Shown: positions 1 to 7,504 of the stretch, one piece after another
Layout: each line of letters begins with the position of its first letter
How positions within the stretch are numbered: the stretch's first letter is position 1
Assembly (NCBI GenBank): GCA_050246915.1
Contig: JBFWVD010000004.1
Span: 62,001 to 126,000 of the forward strand
Length of the DNA stretch: 64,000 bases
Source: JBFWVD01 sp050246915
GTDB lineage: Bacteria > Actinomycetota > Acidimicrobiia > Acidimicrobiales > Ilumatobacteraceae
Direction: 5' to 3'
Program-made: the position numbers and the translations under genes
Notes under the pieces: model-generated
Databases searched by the model: none
What the model was told of the DNA's origin: nothing
What the model saw: only the letters and a program-made list of their open reading frames with translations

Positions 1-312
1 GCCAAACCGGCTGCGGGCACGACCGCCACCACGAAGCCCGCGGCTGGCACCCCTGCCACTGCGGCCCCAGCTGCTCCTGCCGCGCCGGCCGCCACGCAGG
101 CGCCCGCCGCCACACAAGCTCCGGCGGCCACCCAGGCCCCGGCGGCCACCCAGGCTCCCGCCGCCACACAAGCTCCGGCGGCCACCCAGGCCCCGGCCAC
201 CACGCAGCCGCCTGCTCCGGCCACCACGCCCGCTCCGGCGACGACGCAGGCGCCGGCCACCACGCAAGCCCCGGCGACCACGCTCCCGCCGTGCAGCGGG
301 AGCAAGTGCTGA
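1..312 (+). CDS. C-terminal end of an Ala/Pro/Thr-rich repeat protein (partial)
   Basis: The reading frame is open from the first base and stops at TGA 310-312, giving the last 103 residues of a larger protein. It is almost wholly low complexity: a hexapeptide close to AATQAP recurs in tandem, shifts to PATTQAP-like units, and the protein ends in CSGSKC. At DNA level the 18-bp unit is grouped in a 54-bp direct repeat (about 103 and 157). Such Pro/Thr/Ala tails usually act as extended, possibly glycosylated linkers of secreted or wall-associated proteins, but the functional domain lies outside the window, so no function can be given. The two cysteines near the terminus could pair. Confidence 0.6.
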   Translation, partial: AKPAAGTTATTKPAAGTPATAAPAAPAAPAATQAPAATQAPAATQAPAATQAPAATQAPAATQAPATTQPPAPATTPAPATTQAPATTQAPATTLPPCSGSKC

Positions 313-355
313 GCAGAGCGTCGGGAGCGGCCCGCTCCAGGCCGCGCCGCCGAAC

Positions 356-418
356 TCTGGAGTCTCTGGACACACAGTGTGTCCGCAGACTCCAGACTGG
401 CGCCGGCGCCAGTCTGGA
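356..418. promoter_or_regulatory. Two abutting long inverted repeats upstream of the DsbA-like gene
   Basis: A near-perfect stem pairs 356-365 with 387-396 and 368-375 with 377-384, leaving essentially no loop. It overlaps a second, perfect 28-bp palindrome at 391-418 centred on GGCGCC GGCGCC. The two share 391-396, so as RNA they are mutually exclusive. They lie between the stop at 312 and the probable GTG start at 442. No T-run follows, so this is not a classic intrinsic terminator; it could be a Rho-type hairpin, operator or attenuator. Confidence 0.6.
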
Positions 419-441
419 CAACGCCCGTTAACGTCGGGGGA

Positions 442-1089
442 GTGCTGATCGAGATCTTCTCCGATGTGGTCTGCCCCTGGTGCTACATCGGCAAACGGCG
501 GTTCGAGGCCGCACTGGCCGAGGTCGCCGACGAGATCGGCGATGTCACAGTGGTGTACCGGCCGTTCCAGCTCGATCCGGGAGCGCCGAGTGAACCCGAG
601 CCGGTGCTGACCGCGTATGCCGCCAAGTTCGGTGGTGAACAGCAGGCGTTGTCGCTCATGGCGAATGTGTCGCGCGTCGCGGCCGGCGAAGGCCTCGAGT
701 TCCACCTCGACGATGCGCAGCGGGTGAACACCCTCGACGCCCATCGAGTGCTGATGTGGACGTTGCGTACATACGGCCCGTCCGCGCAGCAGGTGGTGAA
801 GGAGTCGTTGCTCCGGGCGTACTTCACCGACGGCGGCAACATCGCCGATCGAGCGGTGTTGGCCGCGGCGGTGCGCGACGCCGGGCTCGATCCCGCGCCA
901 CTCGATGCCATGCTCGACGGTGACGATCTCCGTGACGACGTAGCGGCCGAACTGAGCGACGCGCATCGACGGGGCGTATCAGCAGTTCCGACGTATGTCT
1001 TCGACGACAACTGGGCCATCTCAGGTGCACAGGACCAGGCCTTGTTCGCCCAGGCGCTGCGGACGCTGTCGGCCCGAGCCGCGACATGA
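442..1089 (+). CDS. DsbA-family thiol oxidoreductase (FrnE-like)
   Basis: Predicted 215-aa thioredoxin-fold protein. The CPWC active-site motif is at residues 11-14 directly after the first beta strand, and the cis-proline loop (AVPTYVF) comes near the end. This layout, with a helical insertion between, is that of the FrnE/2-hydroxychromene isomerase-like branch of the DsbA family, which is cytoplasmic and acts on disulfides or small thiols. An upstream GTG at 379 would add 21 residues, but that extension is encoded across the palindromes at 356-418 and lacks family similarity, so GTG 442 is preferred; it has only a G-run just before it. The gene is coupled to the next one by an ATGA overlap. 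The substrate is unknown. Confidence 0.8.
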   Translation: MLIEIFSDVVCPWCYIGKRRFEAALAEVADEIGDVTVVYRPFQLDPGAPSEPEPVLTAYAAKFGGEQQALSLMANVSRVAAGEGLEFHLDDAQRVNTLDAHRVLMWTLRTYGPSAQQVVKESLLRAYFTDGGNIADRAVLAAAVRDAGLDPAPLDAMLDGDDLRDDVAAELSDAHRRGVSAVPTYVFDDNWAISGAQDQALFAQALRTLSARAAT

Positions 1090-1553
1090 GCGCGCCGCAC
1101 GATCCAGTGGCCGAGCGATGGGGCTTCTATCGCGACACCCTCGTGGTCATCGATGTGCCCGGTTTCGAACGTCCGGTCAACGGGCCCGACGGTCTCGACC
1201 CCTGGCCCTTCGGCGAGATCATCCATGTCCTCACGGCGTGGGCGCCACGAGGGGCCGAGCGAACCGACGCGGTGAACATCGCCGCCAATGCCGACCTCGC
1301 CGCGCAGATCATCCGTTCCGGGGGCGGGATCGTCCCGGCCAAGGGCATTGCCCGCAGCACGGCATACGTGGGTGAACCGGGCTGGTTGGCGTGGGGGCTC
1401 ACCCGTGAGCGCGCCCTCGAGCTCGGTCAACAGTTCGTGCAGGACGCCATCTACGAGATGGACGCGAGCAACATCCGGATCCTCGACTGCTCGGGCGACG
1501 CGGTCAGTGGGCAGGGACCCGATCGCTACGACGAGTACTCACGCTTTCTGTGA
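1086..1553 (+). CDS. DUF3293 domain protein
   Basis: 155-aa soluble protein resembling the DUF3293 family: an ITAWxPRG-like segment (VLTAWAPRG), a conserved Asn-Ala region, then GLTRERALELGQQFVQDAIYE, which matches the family's C-terminal GLSRxEAxxLGrxFgQdAi pattern. The molecular function of DUF3293 is not established. Its start overlaps the DsbA-like stop by four bases (ATGA), so the two are probably co-translated. The 3' end overlaps the convergent Nudix gene by 15 bp. Confidence 0.7.
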   Translation: MSAPHDPVAERWGFYRDTLVVIDVPGFERPVNGPDGLDPWPFGEIIHVLTAWAPRGAERTDAVNIAANADLAAQIIRSGGGIVPAKGIARSTAYVGEPGWLAWGLTRERALELGQQFVQDAIYEMDASNIRILDCSGDAVSGQGPDRYDEYSRFL

Positions 1554-2096
1554 GTACCACGCCACGATCCGAGCCAGGTTCGGTGTCAGATCGCTGACCC
1601 GGGGCTCGGGCAGCGCGTCGATCGGCCACCACTGCACCGGCGCACCGTTCTCCTCGACGAGCGGCGCGCGTCGATCGGCGATGAACACGAACCCGAGGTT
1701 CCAGTGCGTGTGGGCCCGATGTTCGCCGGCGGGAAAGCGCGCCGCTTGCAGGAGAACGGGATGGGACACCAGTGGTGACAGTTCGAGTCCGGTCTCTTCA
1801 CACAACTCGCGCACGGCGCCGGCCCGCAGTGATTCGCCCATCTCGCTGTGACCGCCGGGAACGACCCAACCCAGGCGCCGATGGCGCACCAACAGCGCAT
1901 GAGTCACGGCTTCGTCGATCACCCATGCCGTCGAGCACAGATGGCCGTGTGACCCGGGCGGATCGAACACCTCGCCAGTCACCAGAGCGATGAGCTCATC
2001 GAGTCGATGATCGGGATCGAGTTCGACCGCCGCGAGTTCGACGGCCAACGCGCTGTCGCGGCACGGCAGCTCGATGGTGCTCGTGGGGTATCCCAA
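1539..2096 (-). CDS. Nudix hydrolase
   Basis: The Nudix box is complete (GHSEMGE, then RELCEETGL about residues 82-104 of the 185-aa form), so it should hydrolyse a nucleoside diphosphate linked to another moiety with Mg2+. The flanking N- and C-terminal strands are typical of cytoplasmic Nudix proteins of this length; the substrate cannot be read. An open frame extends upstream into folE, but that part is folE sequence in another frame. The first plausible start after the folE stop is TTG at 2096, followed by GYPTSTIEL; this start is uncertain. It lies downstream of folE on the same strand and may be co-transcribed, fitting a nucleotide or pterin clean-up role (inference). Confidence 0.75.
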   Translation of the reverse strand: MGYPTSTIELPCRDSALAVELAAVELDPDHRLDELIALVTGEVFDPPGSHGHLCSTAWVIDEAVTHALLVRHRRLGWVVPGGHSEMGESLRAGAVRELCEETGLELSPLVSHPVLLQAARFPAGEHRAHTHWNLGFVFIADRRAPLVEENGAPVQWWPIDALPEPRVSDLTPNLARIVAWYSQKA

Positions 2097-2121
2097 CGCG
2101 CTGTCCCGGTGTTCCCGTGAC

Positions 2122-2727
2122 TCAGCGGTGCTGGCCGGTGATGAAGGCCATGGCTTCGGCCCGGGCCGACGCGTTCGCCAACAGATGACCGCGCACGGCA
2201 GAGGTGACAGTGACCGCACCAGGCTTCTTCACGCCGCGCATCGACATGCACAGATGTTCGGCCTCGATCACCACCAGTGCACCAACGGGACGGAGCACGT
2301 CGACCAACGCATCGGCGACCTGCGATGTCAACCGTTCTTGCACCTGTGGTCGTTTGGCGAAGCCGTCGACCAATCGGGCCAGCTTCGACAATCCGGTGAT
2401 GCGTCCATCGTCGCCTGGGATGTAGGCGACGTGTGCACGTCCGGTGAACGGGACGAGATGGTGCTCGCACAAGGAGTGGAACGGGATGTCGCGGACCAGC
2501 ACCATCTCCTTGTGATCGGCCTCGAAGCTGGTGGCCAGGTGCCGCATGGGGTCCTCGTGCAGTCCGGCCAGCACCTCGGCATACATCTTGGCCACCCGCA
2601 TCGGGGTCTTCACCAGGCCGTCGCGCTCGGGGTCCTCACCGACGGCGATGAGGATCTCCCGTACTGCTCGGGCGATGCGATCGAGGTCGATGGGGGTGTC
2701 GCCGGGTTCGAAGTCGTCGTGCTCCAC
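2122..2727 (-). CDS. folE: GTP cyclohydrolase I
   Basis: 201-aa enzyme converting GTP to 7,8-dihydroneopterin triphosphate, the first step of folate/tetrahydropterin synthesis. The family core is complete: the zinc and catalytic segment HSLCEHHLVPF, the pterin-binding GLSKLARLVDGFAKRPQVQERLT stretch (split here as GLSKLARLVDG and RPQVQERLT), and the second zinc cysteine in HLCMSMRG. Length and ATG start fit homologues. No other folate gene sits beside it; its neighbours are a Nudix hydrolase downstream and an HD phosphohydrolase 63 bp upstream, all on the minus strand. In many folate pathways a Nudix enzyme removes pyrophosphate from dihydroneopterin triphosphate, which makes the adjacent Nudix gene a candidate (inference). 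Confidence 0.96.
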   Translation of the reverse strand: MEHDDFEPGDTPIDLDRIARAVREILIAVGEDPERDGLVKTPMRVAKMYAEVLAGLHEDPMRHLATSFEADHKEMVLVRDIPFHSLCEHHLVPFTGRAHVAYIPGDDGRITGLSKLARLVDGFAKRPQVQERLTSQVADALVDVLRPVGALVVIEAEHLCMSMRGVKKPGAVTVTSAVRGHLLANASARAEAMAFITGQHR

Positions 2728-2790
2728 CCGTCCATCGTTGCCGAGCAGCTGCCGCGACGCGAAACGCCCCGGCCGACTCGGTGCGTCCGA

Positions 2791-3636
2791 TCAGCGGGTC
2801 AGGCGCTCGACCAGCGCGGTGACCGCCTCGGGTGAGACCTCGCTGCGATACCAACGGTCCATCACGTCGCGCACGACCTCGTCGACGACGAGCGGTTCGC
2901 TGGCGGGCCACGGCGCCCCACGTAAGGCGAGCCGGCGGGCCAACTCGAGCGCCAACCACGGCTCGGCGCTGTCGCTCGACAGCGGGGCATCGAGCTGATT
3001 CAGGACATCACTGATCGCCTCGGGCGATCCCTCCAACCGTTCGGCGACCGCCACGGCCACCGCGGTGAGCAACTCGACCTCCTGGCGCAATTGGCCGGTG
3101 AGATGGCCACCGGGCTGGGCTCTGGTCAGCACCGCGGCGAGCTCGCGGTAGTACCAGACGCTCCCGCCGAGGCCGCCCTTGAACCGGTCCCACAGCCCCG
3201 GTGCACCTTTGCCATGGTCGGCCAGGATGGTCCGCACGTTGGCCAACTTGTCGGCAGCGCTGACGCGGATGATGCCCGGATCGTCGGCGGCCGACGCCAG
3301 GTGGGCGATGTAGGTGTCCTTGCGTGGCTTCCACGGCGGCTTTCGCTCACCGGGGGGTGGATCAGCGTCGGTGCAGGCCACGACGATCTCGCTGACCCGC
3401 TCACCGAAGCGTTCGGCGATCTCGGCCGCCGTGTGCTCGGTGTCCTCGATGGCGTCGTGGAGCAGTGCGGCGATGGCCTCGTCGTCATCGCCGCCGTCGT
3501 CGAGCACCAACGTGCAGACCGACAGCAGATGACTCACGTACGGCACTGAGGTGCCCTTGCGCAGCTGCCCGCCGTGCCAGAGGGCGGCGAGGGCGAGCGC
3601 GTCGGCGAATCGGGCGTCGTCGTGCATGGGTCCCAT
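2791..3636 (-). CDS. HD-domain phosphohydrolase, SpoT/MESH1-like
   Basis: 281-aa protein. The N-terminal half carries the (p)ppGpp-hydrolase type HD pattern: H21 with GQLRKG, H36 in the YVSHLLSV segment, the H60-D61 pair in LLHDAIEDT, and a downstream Asp in DKLANVR. This is the Mn2+-dependent 3'-pyrophosphohydrolase fold of SpoT and of the small alarmone hydrolase MESH1. No RelA synthetase, TGS or ACT domain follows, so a stand-alone hydrolase is likely; about 100 C-terminal residues are unassigned. ATG 3636 is used, with a second ATG three codons later. It diverges from the HNH endonuclease gene. Activity on ppGpp or NADPH is inferred from family only. Confidence 0.75.
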   Translation of the reverse strand: MGPMHDDARFADALALAALWHGGQLRKGTSVPYVSHLLSVCTLVLDDGGDDDEAIAALLHDAIEDTEHTAAEIAERFGERVSEIVVACTDADPPPGERKPPWKPRKDTYIAHLASAADDPGIIRVSAADKLANVRTILADHGKGAPGLWDRFKGGLGGSVWYYRELAAVLTRAQPGGHLTGQLRQEVELLTAVAVAVAERLEGSPEAISDVLNQLDAPLSSDSAEPWLALELARRLALRGAPWPASEPLVVDEVVRDVMDRWYRSEVSPEAVTALVERLTR

Positions 3637-3697
3637 GGTGGCCTCCCGTCGACCTCGGACTGCAACCCGATCGACGACGGTTCATCGAAGGGTCGTG

Positions 3698-4234
3698 ATG
3701 AACTGGGCGCGGGTGAGCAGAGCGCATCGGATCGGTGAGCGCGACGGATGGACCTGCTGGCTGTGCGGCCATCGGGTGGATCCCGACGCGCCGTTGTCAT
3801 CGCCGTCACGGGCGACGATCGACCACGTCATCCCCCGATCTCGGGGAGGATCATCTGCGGTCGAGAACCTTCGCCTCGCCCATCGATCGTGCAATGCCCG
3901 ACGGTCCAACGAGCTGCCCGAGCTGTCCTGGCCCGGCTCGTTCCACCTCGTCGATTCCGGTGATCTGTGGCAGTCGTTGGCCCGCCTCGCGCCCCGCCCA
4001 GCCAGTGAGGAGGTCATCGCGCTCGCCCTGACGGTCGAACTCGGGAGGGAGGCGGCCCGATGGGCGATCGAGCGGGCCGAGCAGCTGGTCCCCGGGGGCT
4101 GGTCGGCATGGGTCGAGGAGAGAGACGGTCCGTGCCGGGTGTTCCTGAGTCGCCCCACCGAGAGCGCGGCCTCGTGGGCCGGCCGGCCCAAGGTCACCGA
4201 TGTGCGGCGCTCGCGTCGCGGTCGAGGCAGCTGA
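3698..4234 (+). CDS. HNH endonuclease domain protein
   Basis: 178-aa protein with an HNH nuclease core in its first half: a zinc knuckle CWLCG, the catalytic TIDHVIPRSRGG segment, ENLRLAHRSCNARR with the partner His and Cys. This is the McrA/5-methylcytosine-type small HNH family found singly in many actinobacteria. The ATG at 3698 follows a GAAGGG ribosome site; a longer open frame from 3551 is antisense to the HD gene and is rejected. The C-terminal half (about 90 residues) is helical and unassigned. No methylase or restriction partner is adjacent, so a role in defence, repair or as a domesticated homing-type nuclease cannot be decided. Confidence 0.8.
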   Translation: MNWARVSRAHRIGERDGWTCWLCGHRVDPDAPLSSPSRATIDHVIPRSRGGSSAVENLRLAHRSCNARRSNELPELSWPGSFHLVDSGDLWQSLARLAPRPASEEVIALALTVELGREAARWAIERAEQLVPGGWSAWVEERDGPCRVFLSRPTESAASWAGRPKVTDVRRSRRGRGS

Positions 4235-4340
4235 GGCCAGCGCCCCGCCGAGCGGCCGAGTGGGGATCGAGACCGTCTGTCCCGTACCGTTTGTTCGGCT
4301 GGCGGAGCAACGGGCTCGTGTGTCAGCCGGGGGACTACAC

Positions 4341-5240
4341 ATGAGCGTTCCGATCACCGATCTCGCTGAGCTCCATCGTTCGGTGTCCGAGATAGTCGTG
4401 GGCCGAGATCGCGAGCTGCGCCTGTTGCTGGCCGCCGTGGCCGCGCGACGCGACCTGCTCCTCGAAGGCCCCCCGGGTACGTCCAAGACCACGATGCTGC
4501 GGGCGGTCACCAAGGCGGTCGGCGTGCCGCTCATGTTCGTCGAGGGCAACGCCGAGCTGACCACAGCCAAGCTCGTGGGTCATCACAATCCGGCACGTGT
4601 GCTCAAGGAAGACTTCTCCCACGACACGTTCGTGCCCGGCCCACTGGTCGAGGCGATGCGCAGCGGCGGCTTCCTCTACGTCGAGGAGATCAACCGCGCT
4701 CCCGAGGACACCATGAACGCGTTGCTGACGGCGATCGCCGAGCGCGAGATCCACATTCCCCGCGCCGGCAAGGTGGTGGCTGCCGACGGCTTCCGCATCG
4801 TGGCGTCGATGAACCCGTTCGACAACGTCGGCACCAGCCGCATCTCGAGCAGCGTGTACGACCGCCTGTGCCGGATCGTCGTCGGCTATCAGTCGAGCGA
4901 AGAAGAGGTCGAGATCGTCCGCCGTCGCACCGGCACCACGCACGAGCGGTTGGCTGACGATGCCGTTGCCCTCACCCGGATCACCCGGATCCATACCGAG
5001 ATCCGCCAGGGCTCCAGCGTGCGCGGTGCCATCGATCTGGTGCTGGTGGCCGAGCAACTGCTGCAACTCGCTGCGGTCAGTGGGCAGGACTATGCCGAGA
5101 CCGTGTTCGACGCACTCATCGTCGCCCTGTCGGGTCGGATCCATCTCGACGAGACCAGCGGGCTGACCCCCGAGCAGATCCTGCGCGAGATCTGGGAGGA
5201 CCACTTCATCTTGCGTCCCGCTCAGGCGGCGCCTGGTTGA
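4341..5240 (+). CDS. MoxR-family AAA+ ATPase
   Basis: 299-aa MoxR-type AAA+ protein. Walker A GPPGTSKT is at residues 43-50 with Ser before the catalytic Lys, Walker B is in FLYVEEINRAP, and sensor residues lie in IVASMNPFDNVG. The winged C-terminal lid is present, giving usual length. MoxR ATPases act as chaperones that insert cofactors or remodel complexes together with a VWA-domain partner. The gene 24 bp downstream encodes exactly such a VWA protein, so they are a functional pair. ATG 4341 is preceded by CCGGGGGA; a frame opening at 4200 is an artefact over the HNH gene end. The target complex is not evident from neighbours. Confidence 0.88.
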   Translation: MSVPITDLAELHRSVSEIVVGRDRELRLLLAAVAARRDLLLEGPPGTSKTTMLRAVTKAVGVPLMFVEGNAELTTAKLVGHHNPARVLKEDFSHDTFVPGPLVEAMRSGGFLYVEEINRAPEDTMNALLTAIAEREIHIPRAGKVVAADGFRIVASMNPFDNVGTSRISSSVYDRLCRIVVGYQSSEEEVEIVRRRTGTTHERLADDAVALTRITRIHTEIRQGSSVRGAIDLVLVAEQLLQLAAVSGQDYAETVFDALIVALSGRIHLDETSGLTPEQILREIWEDHFILRPAQAAPG

Positions 5241-5264
5241 AGAGCTCTGGACATCAAGCCGGCT

Positions 5265-6224
5265 GTGGTCCTTCACTCAGAGCAGCGGCGGTCCAAGCCG
5301 GGCGGTCCCCTGGCCCGCAAGCCCAAGCAACTCGATGCCGAGCCGGCGCGCTTCCAGCGCGGCAGCAACGGGATGGTGCTCAAGGCCGGTGACGGAGAAC
5401 CCGGTGACGGTCCGCCGCCTCCGACCAAGAGCGGGCACGAGGTCACCGATGAGCGCGGCGAGGTGCGCAGCCTCGACGAGATCCTCGGTGAACACAACGC
5501 CGACCCGGCGGTGAAGGCGGCAGCCAAACAGATCGCCGCGCTGCTCGGCCTGAAGCGTCAACGCAACTTGCGCCATGCCAAGCGCGGTCCGGGGCGGGCG
5601 ATCAGCCTGCCTTATCGCTTCGATGCCGACGAGATCGATCTCGATCGCACCCTCGAGATCTTGGCCGAGCGTCCCTTCCCCGAGCCCGAGGACATCATCG
5701 TGCGGTCGCGGGTTCGAACCCGTCGGGCGGTGGCACTCATCGTGGACGTCTCGGGATCGATGAAGGGCGAGAAGGCCAAGGTGGCCGCGGCCACCGTGGG
5801 TGCGCTGGCCGGTGAGCTCCATCGCGAGGAGCTCACCATCGTGGCGTTCTGGAAGGACTGCGCCATCTTGCACACGCCTCGTCAGCGACTCGATCCGGGC
5901 CAGGTGCTCGACGATCTACTGCGGCTCCCGGCCAAGGGGCTCACCAACGTGAGTGCCGGCCTACAGGTGGCGGCCGAGGAGTTGGCGCGATCGAGTGCCC
6001 GTCAGCGCATCGCTGTGTTGTTGTCGGACTGCGTGCACAACGCCGGCGAGGACCCCCGTCTCATCAGTGCCCGGTTGCCGCGCCTGCATGTGATGTTGCA
6101 GAACGATGGGGAGCACGACGCGTGGCTGGCCGGAGAGTTGGCGCGCACCGGTGGCGGTCTGCTGGCGTCGGTGCGCACGGCGCGCGACGTCGCCCCGGCG
6201 CTCAATCGGCTGTTGGCCGACTGA
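5265..6224 (+). CDS. VWA-domain protein paired with MoxR ATPase
   Basis: 319 residues. The first 110 are charged and low in predicted structure, followed by a von Willebrand factor A domain whose MIDAS motif DVSGSMKGE begins at residue 161, with the further metal-binding Thr/Asp in GLTNVSAGL and LLSDCVHNAG. This is the ChlD/CoxE/BchD-like soluble VWA class that pairs with MoxR ATPases in metal or cofactor insertion and complex assembly. GTG 5265 is the first start after moxR; ribosome site is weak, suggesting translational coupling. No client enzyme (methanol or CO dehydrogenase, chelatase subunit) is adjacent, so the substrate is unknown. Confidence 0.82.
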   Translation: MVLHSEQRRSKPGGPLARKPKQLDAEPARFQRGSNGMVLKAGDGEPGDGPPPPTKSGHEVTDERGEVRSLDEILGEHNADPAVKAAAKQIAALLGLKRQRNLRHAKRGPGRAISLPYRFDADEIDLDRTLEILAERPFPEPEDIIVRSRVRTRRAVALIVDVSGSMKGEKAKVAAATVGALAGELHREELTIVAFWKDCAILHTPRQRLDPGQVLDDLLRLPAKGLTNVSAGLQVAAEELARSSARQRIAVLLSDCVHNAGEDPRLISARLPRLHVMLQNDGEHDAWLAGELARTGGGLLASVRTARDVAPALNRLLAD

Positions 6225-6266
6225 GCACCACTGTCGTCAGCCCCGCCGTCAGCGACGGTCCGCGGC

Positions 6267-6611
6267 TCAGGTGTTCTTGGTGACCTGGCGTGGCCCATTC
6301 GGGGTGAATACGACGGCGCTGACGGTGTCCATGTCGAGCATGCTCGAGATGTCCATGCCTGCCTCAACGGCGGAACCGAGGGCACCAAGAGCTGCGCCGA
6401 TGTCGCCCTCGATCTCGTAGATCGCCAGGTACTTGTGGGTCAGCGGTGCTTCACCCATCTGGGCCGGGTTGGCGGTGTAGCGCTGGGCGGCGACGAATCC
6501 GGGGACACTCAGTACGTCGGGCAGATGCTGCTTGTCGTACCAGGTGTTGAACTCCTCGTCCCGGCCGTCTACGGCGTTGGACAGGACCACGAGGGCATGC
6601 TTCTCGGTCAT
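6267..6611 (-). CDS. EthD/DUF4286-like dimeric alpha-beta barrel protein
   Basis: 114-aa protein with the look of the ferredoxin-like dimeric barrel superfamily: ALVVLSNAV strand, the GRDEEFNTWYDKQHLPDVLSVPGF helix region (here split: EEFNTWYDKQHLPDVL), a second AIYEIEGD strand and a final VFTPNG strand. The WYDKQHLPDVLxVPGF pattern is shared with DUF4286 and EthD-like proteins, which often act in aromatic or lipid metabolism, but the reaction is not known. It stands alone, convergent with the VWA gene (42-bp gap). Confidence 0.65.
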   Translation of the reverse strand: MTEKHALVVLSNAVDGRDEEFNTWYDKQHLPDVLSVPGFVAAQRYTANPAQMGEAPLTHKYLAIYEIEGDIGAALGALGSAVEAGMDISSMLDMDTVSAVVFTPNGPRQVTKNT

Positions 6612-6780
6612 CGATTCCCCACAGATGTTTCGGCCAGCGTGGCCTCGGTCGATTCCCCGTGAACGACCGATCGGGACGTTAGCGCCGCAGTGCCGACGCA
6701 GCGACGGCTGGATGAATTGACCGATAACGGCCCTTGTCCTGCTGGCCCGTCGTGCCGAGTATGAGGTGAACAGCTGTTCT

Positions 6781-6814
6781 GGTCCTGCCCTGGTCCGCCC
6801 GCCGGGGCAGGACC
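6781..6814 (-). terminator. Hairpin downstream of the YceH-like gene
   Basis: A perfect 10-bp GC-rich stem pairs 6781-6790 with 6805-6814 around a 14-nt loop, 25 bp past the yceH-like stop. No T-run follows; function as a terminator is inferred from position. Confidence 0.5.
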
Positions 6815-6838
6815 GTTCCGCGTCATCGCGTTGCCGAC

Positions 6839-7492
6839 TCAGTTCAGCAACTCCTCGAGTTGTGCGATGCGCGCCTCGAGATCGTCGATGCGCGCCACGG
6901 AGGCCGCGAAGGCAGCTTCGAGCTCAGCGATGCGATCGGCGCGCACCGCGGCAGCTCCAGTTGGCGCTGCCGCCATGGTGTCGAGTGCCTCGACGTCCGG
7001 GGTCCCGCTGAGCAGGTGCACGTAGCGGGCGTCCTTCTGACCCGGTGCGCGCGGCAGCCTGACCACGAGCGGCTCCTCGCGGGCGGCGAGCGCATCGAGG
7101 ACCGTCTCGACCTCACCGAGCGAGCTGAAGGTGTGCATACGTTCGGTGCGGGTCTTGAGTTCGCCGACGGTCTGCGCGCTGCGCAGCATCAGCACGGTCA
7201 TGAGTGCATGGGCCGGTTCGTCGAGGTTCCACACCTCGCTCGCCACCTGGCGGTGCTTGGCGGCGCGATTGGAGGTGGAATGCACCACTCGGGTGAGGCC
7301 GAGTGATCGCAATGACGTGAGCGCCTCGTTGACCGCATGTTCGCTGTAGCGGACCACCGGCACCCGACTGGTGCTCTGGTTGCAGGCGCTCATCAGTGCG
7401 TTCACGGTCAGCGGGTACTGATCGGGGGTGGTCACCTGCTTCTCCATGAGGCAACCGAGGATGCGGACTTGTTCAGCGGAGAGATCGAACAC
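6839..7492 (-). CDS. YceH family protein (DUF480)
   Basis: 217 residues matching the YceH/DUF480 family: N-terminal LGCLMEKQVTTPDQYPLT, the NALMSACNQSTSR segment and the second winged-helix unit near LDALAAREEPLVVRL. The family consists of two winged-helix domains with a C-terminal coiled coil; here the last 35 residues (IAELEAAFAAS to AQLEELLN) form that coil. It is a probable DNA-binding or dimeric regulator of unknown targets. Start ATG 7492 directly precedes the family motif. It lies 12 bp downstream of the sulfide:quinone reductase-like gene on the same strand, so read-through from that promoter is likely. Confidence 0.85.
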   Translation of the reverse strand: MFDLSAEQVRILGCLMEKQVTTPDQYPLTVNALMSACNQSTSRVPVVRYSEHAVNEALTSLRSLGLTRVVHSTSNRAAKHRQVASEVWNLDEPAHALMTVLMLRSAQTVGELKTRTERMHTFSSLGEVETVLDALAAREEPLVVRLPRAPGQKDARYVHLLSGTPDVEALDTMAAAPTGAAAVRADRIAELEAAFAASVARIDDLEARIAQLEELLN

Positions 7493-7504
7493 CGCGACAG
7501 TTGA

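Noticed and set aside
1..312. CRISPR-like array
   Set aside because: The repeats are contiguous 18-bp units encoding AATQAP without spacers, in an open reading frame.
3551..3697. N-terminal extension of the HNH gene
   Set aside because: It overlaps the HD gene antisense and is Arg/Ser/Ala-rich; ATG 3698 with GAAGGG is better.
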